A stretch of 53,966 bases of DNA from assembly GCA_947589415.1 (NCBI GenBank), contig CANQBP010000013.1:1-53966 (forward strand), written 5' to 3'. Shown here piece by piece: positions 24,153 through 32,319 of the stretch; position 1 is the first letter of the stretch; every line of letters starts with the position of its first letter. The translations under genes were made by a program, and so were the position numbers. Under the pieces are notes generated by a model. The model saw only the letters and a program-made list of their open reading frames with translations. It searched no databases and was not told where the DNA came from. Origin of the DNA: an uncultured Clostridia bacterium (GTDB lineage: Bacteria; Bacillota; Clostridia; Oscillospirales; Acutalibacteraceae).

Positions 24153-25103
24153 TTATGTAAGGTACACTGTTTCCTCTTCAGGTTTAACCGAGGGCTTAAC
24201 ATCTTCTACATAAAGAATAGGCCCTTTTTCGCCATTAAAGAGTCTGTCCCTTTCCGCTTTAACTTGTGCCGTAACAAGATACCAACCTTTATTTTTGAGG
24301 GAATCCGCCTTGTTCCACCTGCACATAAATCCTGTATATCGGATATCTTCAGCACAACAAGCCATAACAAAACGACCGCCTACAAAACTCCCCTTCGGCA
24401 GCTTTGGGTTTCTTGCCACAAGTGCTTTGAACTGTATGGTTTTTCCGTCATAATTTTCGGGTTTCTCCATTGCATCAAGATACAGCAGACCAAAGTCCTC
24501 ATCTTCAACCTTGGCTATCGGCAGACTTAAATCATACGGCAAAGGATCCTCTATCGTGTCATTCTCAACCGTGCCGTCCTTGTATTCATAAACAATTGCA
24601 GTACGTCTGCTGACCCCGCGAACAATGGAATGCAGAGGCATTTTATCAATATCACTGTCGCAGCGATTAAAGAATACCACTTCCGCCGCATTCAGCTTAT
24701 CATAAACAAGCTGGCGCATATTATTATTATAGCTTACAAAGCTGTCAGCATCTGCAAACATCATTATTTGATAAATCTGCCAGTTTCTCGGCAGAACGGC
24801 GGCGAGATCCTGCAAAAGCCACATTCCGTTATACTCTATCATAACTCTTTCCGCCCTGCTGCTTTTCAAACAATCCTCAAGAAATTTTCGGGTAAGACTT
24901 TCCTTTCCCTCCGCAATTACGACCGTGACCCTGTTGCCGTTTTTATACTGCGAGGTATCAAGCTCTTCTTCTCCGTCCTCAAAAAGTATGCATAGAGTTC
25001 TTTCGTTTGTCTGAAATCTCTGATCCGCAAGAGTTTCATGTATAAATTTAGTTTTGCCGCCGTCAAGAAATCCTAAAAACAGATATACCGGTATTTCCGT
25101 CAT
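24153..25103 (-). CDS. Divergent G3E (COG0523-like) GTPase fused to a TIGR03943-like C-terminal domain
   Basis: The 316-residue product starts with a P-loop GFLDGGKTKF (residues about 11-20) and a G3E-like core of about 190 residues. It lacks the CxCC metal motif of typical COG0523 proteins. The C-terminal part (about 210-300: YDGKTIQFKALVARN, GRFVMACCAEDIRYTGFMC, GWYLVTAQV) resembles the soluble domain of TIGR03943/DUF1980 (YcgQ-type) proteins. In bacilli these are encoded beside zinc-related COG0523 genes. A role in metal allocation is inferred from this and from the His-rich G3E gene ending 15 bp upstream in the same operon. Confidence 0.78.
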   Translation of the reverse strand: MTEIPVYLFLGFLDGGKTKFIHETLADQRFQTNERTLCILFEDGEEELDTSQYKNGNRVTVVIAEGKESLTRKFLEDCLKSSRAERVMIEYNGMWLLQDLAAVLPRNWQIYQIMMFADADSFVSYNNNMRQLVYDKLNAAEVVFFNRCDSDIDKMPLHSIVRGVSRRTAIVYEYKDGTVENDTIEDPLPYDLSLPIAKVEDEDFGLLYLDAMEKPENYDGKTIQFKALVARNPKLPKGSFVGGRFVMACCAEDIRYTGFMCRWNKADSLKNKGWYLVTAQVKAERDRLFNGEKGPILYVEDVKPSVKPEEETVYLT

Positions 25104-25118
25104 TTATCTCAACTCCGT

Positions 25119-26231
25119 TCATATTCCGAAAAGGTTTTTAAGTTCTTCCTCATTGAGTTTTGAACCTATAACACATATTCTTCCGGTATAATCGGCAGAA
25201 CCGTTTCTTACGGATATTTCTTCGGGTACAAAGTCATAATGTATCCAACTTCCGTCACGATCTGCTACTATACCTTTAGCCCTGAGAACCACACCGTATT
25301 TGTCGCTGTCGGAAAGAGCCGCAAGTATATTTTTTATCTCTTCCTGCGTAAATTTTTTAGTCGTTTCTGCTCCCCAACTCGTAAACACATCGTCAGCATG
25401 ATGATGGTGGTGATGGTGGTGTTCATGGTCATGGTCGTGGTCGTGGTCATGTTCGTGTTCGTGGTCGTGACAATGACATTCCTCCCCGTCCTCATGATGA
25501 TGGTGATGTTCATGCTCCTCATCATGGTGGTGTTCATGTTCCTCATGGTCGTGATCGTGACAATGACACTCCTCACCGTCTTCATGGTGATGATGATGCT
25601 CATGTTCCTCGGCTTTTACATCATCAACAGTAAGCAATGCCTTACCGTCTGTTGCCGAAAGAATCTGTTCGCCCGTAAGCTCGTCCCAAGGGGTCGTTAC
25701 AATCGAAGCCTTTGTATTATGCTGCTTTATAAGTTCAAGTGCTTTATCGAGCTTTTCATCGGTAATATTTTGTGTCCTGCTAAGGATAATCGTACTTGCA
25801 TACTCGATTTGATTATTATAAAACTCTCCGAAATTTTTCATATACACCTTAACCTTTGATGCATCGGCTACCGTAACAAAGCTGTTAAGGACAACATCGT
25901 CACTCGCAACGCTTTTAACGGCATGAATAACGTCAGAAAGTTTTCCGACACCCGACGGCTCGATGAGTATTCTGTCGGGGTGATACTGTTCAAGAACCTT
26001 GTGAAGTGCTTCTCTGAAATCCCCCACGAGTGAACAGCATATACAGCCGGAATTCATTTCATTTATTTGAATACCCGCCTCTTTGAGAAAACCTCCGTCT
26101 ATTCCTATTTCTCCGAATTCATTCTCAATGAGTACTATTTGTTCGTCTTTATACCCCTCTTTTATGAGTTTCTTTATAAGCGTTGTTTTTCCTGCTCCGA
26201 GAAAACCCGAAAAAATATCAATTCTTGTCAT
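25119..26231 (-). CDS. G3E/COG0523 metal-chaperone GTPase with His-rich tract
   Basis: A 370-residue COG0523 (CobW/ZNG/ZagA group) protein. It has Walker A GFLGAGKTT (9-17), a switch region ENEFGEIGIDGG, the metal-binding CxCC at 63-66 (GCICCSL), ILIEPSGVG as Walker B region, and the CobW C-terminal domain after about residue 290. Between these lies a tract of about 80 residues (about 205-285) composed mainly of His, Asp and Glu. It contains an exact duplicate of HEHHHHHEDGEECHCHDH. Such proteins hydrolyse GTP while delivering zinc or related metals. The ATG at 26231 follows AAGGAG; the frame extends 14 codons upstream into the promoter region. Confidence 0.93.
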   Translation of the reverse strand: MTRIDIFSGFLGAGKTTLIKKLIKEGYKDEQIVLIENEFGEIGIDGGFLKEAGIQINEMNSGCICCSLVGDFREALHKVLEQYHPDRILIEPSGVGKLSDVIHAVKSVASDDVVLNSFVTVADASKVKVYMKNFGEFYNNQIEYASTIILSRTQNITDEKLDKALELIKQHNTKASIVTTPWDELTGEQILSATDGKALLTVDDVKAEEHEHHHHHEDGEECHCHDHDHEEHEHHHDEEHEHHHHHEDGEECHCHDHEHEHDHDHDHDHEHHHHHHHHADDVFTSWGAETTKKFTQEEIKNILAALSDSDKYGVVLRAKGIVADRDGSWIHYDFVPEEISVRNGSADYTGRICVIGSKLNEEELKNLFGI

Positions 26232-26278
26232 AAAACTATCTCTCCTTTTAAATTCACTTAATGGTGTGTCCACAAGAT

Positions 26279-26307
26279 ATTATATAACTTTACCGTAAAA
26301 AATTCAA
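26279..26307 (-). promoter_or_regulatory. Sigma-A promoter of the G3E operon with palindromic spacer
   Basis: On the minus strand, TTGAAT (26302-26307), 17-bp spacer, TATAAT (26279-26284). The spacer holds a perfect 11-bp palindrome TTTAC-G-GTAAA (26289-26299), placed where a repressor would block polymerase. Confidence 0.75.
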
Positions 26308-26346
26308 GAGAATTTGAATATATATATCGGGTATTGCCCCACTACA

Positions 26347-26982
26347 TCATTCAACATCTCCCCTGACCGGTGCAGCCGGACAGGTATCAAATACTTCAGC
26401 CACCCTGTCCCTCATCCAAAGAAACGGATTTATGCGCACCGAAAATCCGTATCCGTTATCCATTCTCCATTGATAACTCGGCGCCTGCGGAAGTCCGTAT
26501 AGGGCAAGTATCGTCATTATGACCCCGCCGTGAGTTATAACGGATACATTTGTTGTCCCTTCGGCGGAAACCTTTTCAACAAGGCGTTCAAAACCGCTGC
26601 TTATTCTCGATGCAAACTCTTTCCCGCTTTCTCCGCCCGGAGGCGGCGTTTTGTCCGAATTTTGCAGCCAATCTCCAAATCTCTTGTCACCTGCAAGCTC
26701 CGCAGCTCCTTTCCCTTCCCACTCACCGAAATTACACTCGGAAAATGCATTTATTATTTCAATATCCGTTTTCGGATATATTATTCCGCAGGTTTCCGTA
26801 CAACGCAGCAGCGGACTGCTGTATAATTTATCCGGACGGGGATATCCTATGTCATCTCTTATCCTTATCAGATCCCTTTTTCCCCTTTCGGACAGACAAA
26901 CATCGGTAACACCTATGTACTTTCCTTTAAGTGTTTCTTCAACTGCTCCATGTCTTATCAAATTGATAACGTATGACTGCAT
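26347..26982 (-). CDS. Histidine phosphatase family protein (alpha-ribazole phosphatase/PGM-like)
   Basis: A 211-residue phosphohistidine-type phosphatase. The catalytic RHG (NLIRHGAVE, residues 9-13) accepts the phosphate. SSPLLRCTETC near 60, the acidic FGEWEGK near 93 and SVITHGG near 150 complete the site. Alpha-ribazole phosphatase (CobC) and phosphoglycerate-mutase-like enzymes share this pattern and cannot be separated here. No cobalamin genes are nearby. A small His/Arg-free tail ends PAAPVRGDVE. It lies upstream of the G3E operon, which has its own promoter. Confidence 0.85.
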   Translation of the reverse strand: MQSYVINLIRHGAVEETLKGKYIGVTDVCLSERGKRDLIRIRDDIGYPRPDKLYSSPLLRCTETCGIIYPKTDIEIINAFSECNFGEWEGKGAAELAGDKRFGDWLQNSDKTPPPGGESGKEFASRISSGFERLVEKVSAEGTTNVSVITHGGVIMTILALYGLPQAPSYQWRMDNGYGFSVRINPFLWMRDRVAEVFDTCPAAPVRGDVE

Positions 26983-27036
26983 TTTTTACAACTCCTTTAT
27001 AATATTATTTTTTAATAACAAAAATTCAAAAAAAAC

Positions 27037-27065
27037 TTTACAAACTGTTTTAAATGTTATATAAT
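27037..27065 (+). promoter_or_regulatory. Promoter candidate upstream of the XRE gene
   Basis: TTTACA (27037-27042), 17-bp spacer, TATAAT (27060-27065). The transcript would have a 105-nt leader containing an inverted pair TTACTTA / TAAGTAA (27066-27106), a possible operator. Confidence 0.6.
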
Positions 27066-27176
27066 TTACTTACTGTTTACGGGTCGTACCATGTCGTAAT
27101 AAGTAAAAAACTTGCTCATTTGTATCTGTAATATATAATATTAGTACGGCAAATTATTAAAGTCAAGAGGTGTAAT

Positions 27177-27875
27177 ATGAATAATGACTTTCCGAGGATA
27201 ATCACCCTGCTCCGCCGAGAGAGAGGATTAAGCCAAAAGCAGGTCGCTTTGGAATTAGGAATTTCGCAGGCTTTGCTTTCACACTATGAAAAAGGAATAA
27301 GGGAATGCGGTCTTGACTTTGTTATTCATATTGCCGATTATTACAATGTATCATGCGACTATCTTTTAGGCAGAACTCCGGATCGTGCCGGTGCAACCAT
27401 AAAAATTGACGATATTCCCGAAACACAAGCATCTTCCTCACACGATGACGAAAATAAGGCGAATACGCTCGTATCTTTGAACAAGAAACTGTTGCTTAAT
27501 TCAATAAATATCATATATGAGCTTCTTGCTCAAACGGGAAGCAAAGGACTAACGACCGAAATTTCCTCCTACCTTATGGTATCCGTATATAAAATGCTCC
27601 GTGTCATATATTCGTCAAACCCTAAAAATCCTCAAGCTATGTTTTCAATAATGCCGGAGCTTTACAGCGGACTGTCCTCGGCATTACAGACTATTATAGA
27701 AACCAATGTCGACAGAATTTCGTTTGGAAAACCGGCAGACGGTTTTAAAGGTGTGAGTGCTTCCTCTGCACCCGAACTTTCACCGGATATTATTTCCAAG
27801 GAATTTCCCGAACTTGCACCTTCACTTTATAATTTGATACAAAAAACCGAGGAAAAAATTAAAAAACTGATTTAA
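27177..27875 (+). CDS. XRE-family transcriptional regulator
   Basis: A 232-residue protein with an N-terminal HTH_3 domain (about 6-63: LRRERGLSQKQVALELGISQALLSHYEKG, then YYNVSCDYLLGRT). This is followed by a linker and a helical domain of about 130 residues with no recognised fold (KLLLNSINIIYELLAQTG...; MFSIMPELYSGLSSALQTII). GAGGTG precedes the ATG. The C-terminal part may sense a ligand or dimerise. It stands alone between divergent and convergent neighbours, so it is probably autoregulatory (inference). Confidence 0.9.
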   Translation: MNNDFPRIITLLRRERGLSQKQVALELGISQALLSHYEKGIRECGLDFVIHIADYYNVSCDYLLGRTPDRAGATIKIDDIPETQASSSHDDENKANTLVSLNKKLLLNSINIIYELLAQTGSKGLTTEISSYLMVSVYKMLRVIYSSNPKNPQAMFSIMPELYSGLSSALQTIIETNVDRISFGKPADGFKGVSASSAPELSPDIISKEFPELAPSLYNLIQKTEEKIKKLI

Positions 27876-27909
27876 AAAGCATCATGCGACAGCAGCCGGT
27901 GCTTTTTTT
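27876..27909 (+). terminator. Intrinsic terminator after XRE gene
   Basis: AAAGCATC pairs with GGTGCTTT (one G-U), followed by TTTTTATTTTA. Confidence 0.8.
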
Positions 27910-28070
27910 ATTTTATTAACACCTTATATACGGCTGTCAAAACAAGTTGATACATCAATATAAAGAAAGGAACCGTCCCATAAAAAGACGACTCCTTTTT
28001 TCATTTTCTGCGCAAAGCGTGTTACCCGTATTGTCACCATTCATACATTACATCATCGAATTTCCGACTT

Positions 28071-28091
28071 TAAAACAATGCCGAAGCATTG
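28071..28091 (-). terminator. Intrinsic terminator after flavoprotein gene
   Basis: On the minus strand, CAATGC-TTCG-GCATTG followed by TTTTAAA: a compact stem with a stable TTCG loop, only a few bases past the stop codon of the flavoprotein gene. Confidence 0.85.
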
Positions 28092-28094
28092 AGC

Positions 28095-28712
28095 CTATCT
28101 TATAAAATGTGTGGAGATACGCGGCTCACATTCCGGAAGTCCGAACCGCTCTTTACCTATGGAGATACTTTTAATTAAAAATGACATATTCCTTGCAAGG
28201 GTACGCATTGTTTGCAGTCCCTCCGCATCTTTTTCCGCCTCTCCCTGTTCCATGCCGTGAACACTGTTCCAATACTGACTTGAGGCAACGGGCATACCGC
28301 ATATAGTAAAATATTTGTTAAGCTCATCGAATGCGGCAGACAAACCGCCGCGTCTTGCTGCGACAACCGATGCCCCTACTTTCATAGTTTTATCAAAATG
28401 CGTTGAATAGAAAAGTCTGTCAAGAAATGCAACAAGTGTTGCATTGGCAGAAGCATAGTAAACCGGAGAAGCAACGACCAGTCCGTCTGATTCTTCAAAC
28501 TTTACCGCCGCCTTATTGACCTCGTCATCAAACACACATTTCCCCTTTTCATGACAGCCGCCGCAGGCTATACAGCCTCGTATCACCTTGCTGCCAATGT
28601 GTATCGTTTCAACATCAATACCGTTTTCCTTAAAAATATTTTCCATTTCACCAAGTGCAATAGCCGTATTCCCGTTTTTATGCGGGGAACCGTTGATCAT
28701 CAGCACTTTCAT
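28095..28712 (-). CDS. Flavodoxin-fold NAD(P)H reductase, iron-sulfur flavoprotein type
   Basis: A 205-residue FMN protein. The FMN phosphate loop INGSPHKNGNT (residues 6-16) and the ring-binding SPVYYASANATLVAFLDR near 82-99 are typical of the NADPH-dependent FMN reductase fold. The cysteine cluster GCIACGGCHEKGKC (47-60) is the compact 4Fe-4S motif of archaeal and clostridial iron-sulfur flavoproteins. It probably transfers electrons or reduces small redox substrates; the actual partner is unknown. It is a single gene with its own terminator. Confidence 0.9.
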   Translation of the reverse strand: MKVLMINGSPHKNGNTAIALGEMENIFKENGIDVETIHIGSKVIRGCIACGGCHEKGKCVFDDEVNKAAVKFEESDGLVVASPVYYASANATLVAFLDRLFYSTHFDKTMKVGASVVAARRGGLSAAFDELNKYFTICGMPVASSQYWNSVHGMEQGEAEKDAEGLQTMRTLARNMSFLIKSISIGKERFGLPECEPRISTHFIR

Positions 28713-28795
28713 AACAACACCACCCTAAACCTGACGCATATACAGAAATTCGCATTTTAAAATTTCTCTCGACCCGTCACATACTTACATCAATT

Positions 28796-30427
28796 TCAGC
28801 TATTTGAACTTTCCGGCCCCGTGGATATGTTAAGGCTTATCTTTGCACCGTACGGAGCCATATCACCGGCATTATAATTCTCGTATCCTATTACCTTTCC
28901 GTTTTCGACCGTATCACTTGACGTATAATTACCCGGTGATGCTATAAATCCTTGTGCGTTAAGTGCCTCAACGGCAGCCTGCACGGGCTGTCCGGCAATT
29001 ACCGGCAATTCCCTTTGTGCAGAACCCTTACTTACCTTTACGACTATGGTTACTTTCTTGTTAGCTTTGGTATTAACCTCCGGACTCTGTTCGGCAATTT
29101 CACCCTCTTTGTACTTATCGCTGAACACATCTTCGTTTGCTTTTATAACTACGAAATCCGACTCGGCGTTCTGTTTTGCAACTACATCATTGTACTTCTG
29201 TCCCAAAAGATCGGGAACAAAAATCATGTTCGGGTCGATACTTTCCTGTACGGAAACTTCGCTCGGTTCTTCCTGATTATTTATAACTATTCCCAATCCG
29301 GTCGGATTTTGATATATCCACAATATGCCTGCAACGGCAAGTATAAGCAGGCAGGCAAGAACCGAAAGCACACCCCATGCGTATCCGGGAACACCGCCTT
29401 TTTTCGGTGAATATCTGTTTGCCGCCTCGCTCTGCATTGCGTTTCTGTTTGCTTCCGTGCGCATTGCCTTTACTGTCGGAGCTGCCGAAAGGTGCGTCCT
29501 CATTTCTTCAAAGGTCTGTATCCTCTTTTTGGGTGAAACCTGAAGTCCTCCCGCAAGTGCCGTAACAACGTGGGACGGCAGACGTTTGAAAACGGCAGTA
29601 GGTATCGGCAGTTTTCCGTCGGGCTTTCTATCGCAGCTGTTTTCCGGCAGTCTGCCCGTCAGGGCATAAAACAGAGTTGCCGTAAATCCGTATATATCGG
29701 TCGCCTCGGTTATTTCACCGCCGTCCATGTACTGTTCCATTGCCGCACAGCCGTCCATAAGCTCAGGCTCAAAATTAGTGCCCGAACGACGTATATCATC
29801 AATTGAAAAGCCCGTGAGTCTTAACTTACCCGATGTTGTTACAACTATATTCTCCGGTGATACGCCATAATGTCCTATTCCCGCCGAGTGCAGCGTGGAA
29901 AGTGCGGAAATAAGCGGCATAAAAAGCTGACGTGCCGTATTCCAATCGACACTTCCTCCCCTGCGCTCAATATACTCGGTAAACGGTATGGAATCGTAAT
30001 ACTCTTCTACCGTATATGAAACTCCGTTTTCCGTAAATATATCATAAATCGGCGCAACGGCAGTAAGCTCACGCATTCTCGCTATTGTCCTGTAATAGCT
30101 TAAAAACTTATCGTTGATTTCCTTATATCTTTCCTCATAACCGCCTCGTATAACGATGTTTGTTTTTCCTTTTGCCCTTCCGCATATACCTGCCGGCAAA
30201 AATTCATGAATAATTACAGGTGAGGACATTGTTTCACTGTATGCTATATATCTCGCACCCTCGGAACTGTTACTGATTTTCCTGCCCACAAGATAATTAT
30301 CCTGCTGAAGTTTTACTCCGAGAGGCAAAAATGGGGCCGGCTGTTCACTTGAACGGTCAAAACCGCAAAGGGGACAAATCTGTTCTCCGAGATTTTCCTT
30401 CATGCATCCCAAACAAAGCTGTGTCAT
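28796..30427 (-). CDS. Membrane pseudokinase with zinc ribbon and two PASTA domains
   Basis: A 543-residue protein: a zinc ribbon at the N-terminus (CLGCMK ... CPLCGF), a Hanks-type kinase fold (about 45-315), one membrane helix (about 350-372) and two extracellular PASTA domains (about 403-470 and 473-540). The family normally couples peptidoglycan binding to Ser/Thr phosphorylation. Here the glycine loop has no glycine pattern (RKISNSSEGA), the VAIK lysine is His74, HRD reads H186-Y-G188, and DFG reads G206-F-S208. Asn193 and the DIYGF segment remain. Catalysis looks lost, so a sensor or scaffold role is inferred. GAAGGCGG precedes the ATG. Confidence 0.9.
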   Translation of the reverse strand: MTQLCLGCMKENLGEQICPLCGFDRSSEQPAPFLPLGVKLQQDNYLVGRKISNSSEGARYIAYSETMSSPVIIHEFLPAGICGRAKGKTNIVIRGGYEERYKEINDKFLSYYRTIARMRELTAVAPIYDIFTENGVSYTVEEYYDSIPFTEYIERRGGSVDWNTARQLFMPLISALSTLHSAGIGHYGVSPENIVVTTSGKLRLTGFSIDDIRRSGTNFEPELMDGCAAMEQYMDGGEITEATDIYGFTATLFYALTGRLPENSCDRKPDGKLPIPTAVFKRLPSHVVTALAGGLQVSPKKRIQTFEEMRTHLSAAPTVKAMRTEANRNAMQSEAANRYSPKKGGVPGYAWGVLSVLACLLILAVAGILWIYQNPTGLGIVINNQEEPSEVSVQESIDPNMIFVPDLLGQKYNDVVAKQNAESDFVVIKANEDVFSDKYKEGEIAEQSPEVNTKANKKVTIVVKVSKGSAQRELPVIAGQPVQAAVEALNAQGFIASPGNYTSSDTVENGKVIGYENYNAGDMAPYGAKISLNISTGPESSNS

Positions 30428-30542
30428 TTTTATATACCGCCTTCTCTGTACATTTTAATATCTGACGGCAACATAGAAACTTAAATGCCATATTGCCGAA
30501 AATATTTCGTTTAGTGCTTCTAAAATTGAAGCTACTCAATGA

Positions 30543-30572
30543 ATTATAACATAATAAATACCTAAATTGCAA
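30543..30572 (-). promoter_or_regulatory. Promoter candidate of the pseudokinase gene
   Basis: TTGCAA (30567-30572), 18-bp spacer, TATAAT (30543-30548) on the minus strand, about 115 bp before the start codon. Confidence 0.6.
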
Positions 30573-30702
30573 GTTTTTACGTGTCAATGATTACAGTAAT
30601 TACAAAATTGTAAATATAAACGGTATTTTATACCGAAATTTCCAAAGAATTTGAATATAATGTTATGATTTGTAAAATTTCAACAAATTATTCGCTTTTT
30701 AT

Positions 30703-30731
30703 TTGACATAATATAAATCGGTTGATAAAAT
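30703..30731 (+). promoter_or_regulatory. Promoter of the phosphopantetheinyl transferase gene
   Basis: TTGACA (30703-30708), 17-bp spacer, TAAAAT (30726-30731). The leader of about 100 nt contains a stem AAAAGCC/GGCTTTT before the ribosome site CGGAGG. Confidence 0.75.
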
Positions 30732-30837
30732 TTAATACATAATTAACAAAATTAAAAGCCTGCTTTTGACCGACAAACATATGCCGAACACGGCTTTTAA
30801 GACAGCGGGCAAAAATAATTTTTTCGGAGGTATTTGA

Positions 30838-31458
30838 ATGGTTTATATATTGGAAGATACGGATACGCTTGACGAGGAATTTATAGATTCGTCATACAAA
30901 CTTCTCAGTCTGCAAAGACTCCAAAAACTCGATTTGCTCAGAAAAACTCCGGCAAGAGCAAATGCGGCAGCTGTATATCTCCTTTTGAGATATGCTCTAA
31001 AAAAGGAATACGGTATTGATGAAGCACCCGAATTTGTATTCGGAAAAAACGGAAAACCCTACCTCAAAGACCATGGAGAAATCTATTTTAACATGAGTCA
31101 TTCACGAAATTCGTGCGCCTGCATAGTAGCACAAAAGGAAACCGCAGCAGATATAGCGGAATTTCGTAAAATCAGCTCAAATACGGCTAAATACTATTGT
31201 TCCCCCAAAGAGTTTGCCGAAACGGAAAGCATTGAGGATATGAATGAAAGAAATGACCGTCTTGTGCGTATCTGGGCAATAAAGGAATGTTATTCAAAAA
31301 TCGACGGTTCGGGACTCGGCATGAACTTCAAAAGCATAGAAAGTGAAAACCTTGACAGTATTCATGTTGTAAAGGGAAAGAGATACTATGCGGCGTATTA
31401 TTCCGAAACGGAAGAAAAAATAATAAAACCTGCGTTAAGTGATTTACTTGAGAACTAA
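30838..31458 (+). CDS. 4'-phosphopantetheinyl transferase superfamily protein
   Basis: A 206-residue Sfp/AcpT-type enzyme, which moves phosphopantetheine from CoA to a carrier-protein serine. Visible motifs: FGKNGKPYL near 68, FNMSHSRNS near 84, and IWAIKECYSKIDGSGLG near 146-162, holding the catalytic Glu and Lys. The Mg-binding loop usually reads GxDxE; here it reads TAADIAEFR, keeping the Asp but shifting the acidic partner by one. Activity is therefore slightly uncertain. No NRPS, PKS or carrier-protein gene lies in the window. CGGAGG precedes the ATG. The HAD gene ends 21 bp downstream on the opposite strand. Confidence 0.85.
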   Translation: MVYILEDTDTLDEEFIDSSYKLLSLQRLQKLDLLRKTPARANAAAVYLLLRYALKKEYGIDEAPEFVFGKNGKPYLKDHGEIYFNMSHSRNSCACIVAQKETAADIAEFRKISSNTAKYYCSPKEFAETESIEDMNERNDRLVRIWAIKECYSKIDGSGLGMNFKSIESENLDSIHVVKGKRYYAAYYSETEEKIIKPALSDLLEN

Positions 31459-31479
31459 ACTAAATGTAAGTCAACCACA

Positions 31480-32307
31480 TCAGCAACGGTCAGAACATTC
31501 ATTTAACAAAAACTCTGCAACACTGTCATCAAAGCTGTTTCCGATCACTATATCGGCAACAGCCTTGACTTCTTCTGCGGCATCTTTTACCGCCACCGCT
31601 ACATCTGCACTTTTGAGCATATCAATATCATTACAATTATCCCCGAAAGCCACTACCCTATCCGCACCGACCATATCTTTTATTTTGAGCATACCTGCCG
31701 ATTTCGATGCATTGCTTGAGAAAATTTCAAGGTAGTATAAATCGGAATAATTATCGCTGTAAAGTGTCGAGCTTACGCCCTCTGTAAGCTCGATTTCTTT
31801 GTGTATAGGTAAAAGCCTTGCATATGTATCAACCATTGTAAAGTAAATTACCTTGTCTGTGTTTTTGATTTCAATATGGTCACTTCTGACAAAACTTCTA
31901 TAATCATTTTGCCTTGACAGGAAAAACTTTCTTTCGGGTTCGTTCCTCAACTTTTCAAATTCTACATGAATACCGTATTCATCATCAACTTTATACATAA
32001 AAGACATTCTGTCGTATTTTTTAAGAATTTTAATTACTTTTTCGGCAGAAGAACTTTCTATATGTGTACAGTCAATATATTTATCCTTTGTGAAGTCATA
32101 TATGAGTACACCGTTAAGCTGAACAAAAGGAAGTGTCAATCCTAAACCCTCAAGTATCTTTATCGAACTTTTACTGCGAGCAGTAGCGGCGGTAAACATC
32201 ACACCTTTTTTAATAAGACTGCTTATTATATTTTTAGTTTTTTCCGTAAGACGGGCATCTTTGTTGAGTAATGTCCCGTCAAGGTCGGATATGTATAATG
32301 TTGACAT
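31480..32307 (-). CDS. HAD-superfamily Cof-type phosphatase
   Basis: A 275-residue class IIB HAD hydrolase. Motif I SDLDGTLLN (residues 7-15) has the nucleophile and acid/base Asp pair. Motif II is FTAATARS near 39, motif III is the Lys of SASKSAGMLKIKDM near 204, and motif IV is VVAFGDNCNDIDML near 218. The cap domain lies between. Such Cof enzymes dephosphorylate sugar phosphates, FMN or other small phosphates; the substrate is not inferable. It follows the MORN gene by 12 bp and is co-transcribed with it. Confidence 0.93.
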   Translation of the reverse strand: MSTLYISDLDGTLLNKDARLTEKTKNIISSLIKKGVMFTAATARSKSSIKILEGLGLTLPFVQLNGVLIYDFTKDKYIDCTHIESSSAEKVIKILKKYDRMSFMYKVDDEYGIHVEFEKLRNEPERKFFLSRQNDYRSFVRSDHIEIKNTDKVIYFTMVDTYARLLPIHKEIELTEGVSSTLYSDNYSDLYYLEIFSSNASKSAGMLKIKDMVGADRVVAFGDNCNDIDMLKSADVAVAVKDAAEEVKAVADIVIGNSFDDSVAEFLLNECSDRC

Positions 32308-32319
32308 TTTTTAATACCT

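Larger units (their letters stand above)
30428..30837. other. 410-bp divergent intergenic region
   Basis: No ORF with a ribosome site is seen here. It holds the minus promoter for the pseudokinase (30543-30572), the plus promoter for the phosphopantetheinyl transferase (30703-30731) and a hairpin-capable leader. In the leader, AAAAGCC near 30751 pairs with GGCTTTT near 30792. Confidence 0.6.

Noticed and set aside
25239-25859. 206-residue plus-strand frame rich in Val and Met
   Set aside because: It is the antisense of the His-rich codons of the metallochaperone gene (CAT/CAC read as ATG/GTG).
28796-30427. Annotation as an active Ser/Thr kinase (PrkC)
   Set aside because: The Lys, HRD Asp and DFG Asp positions are all substituted.
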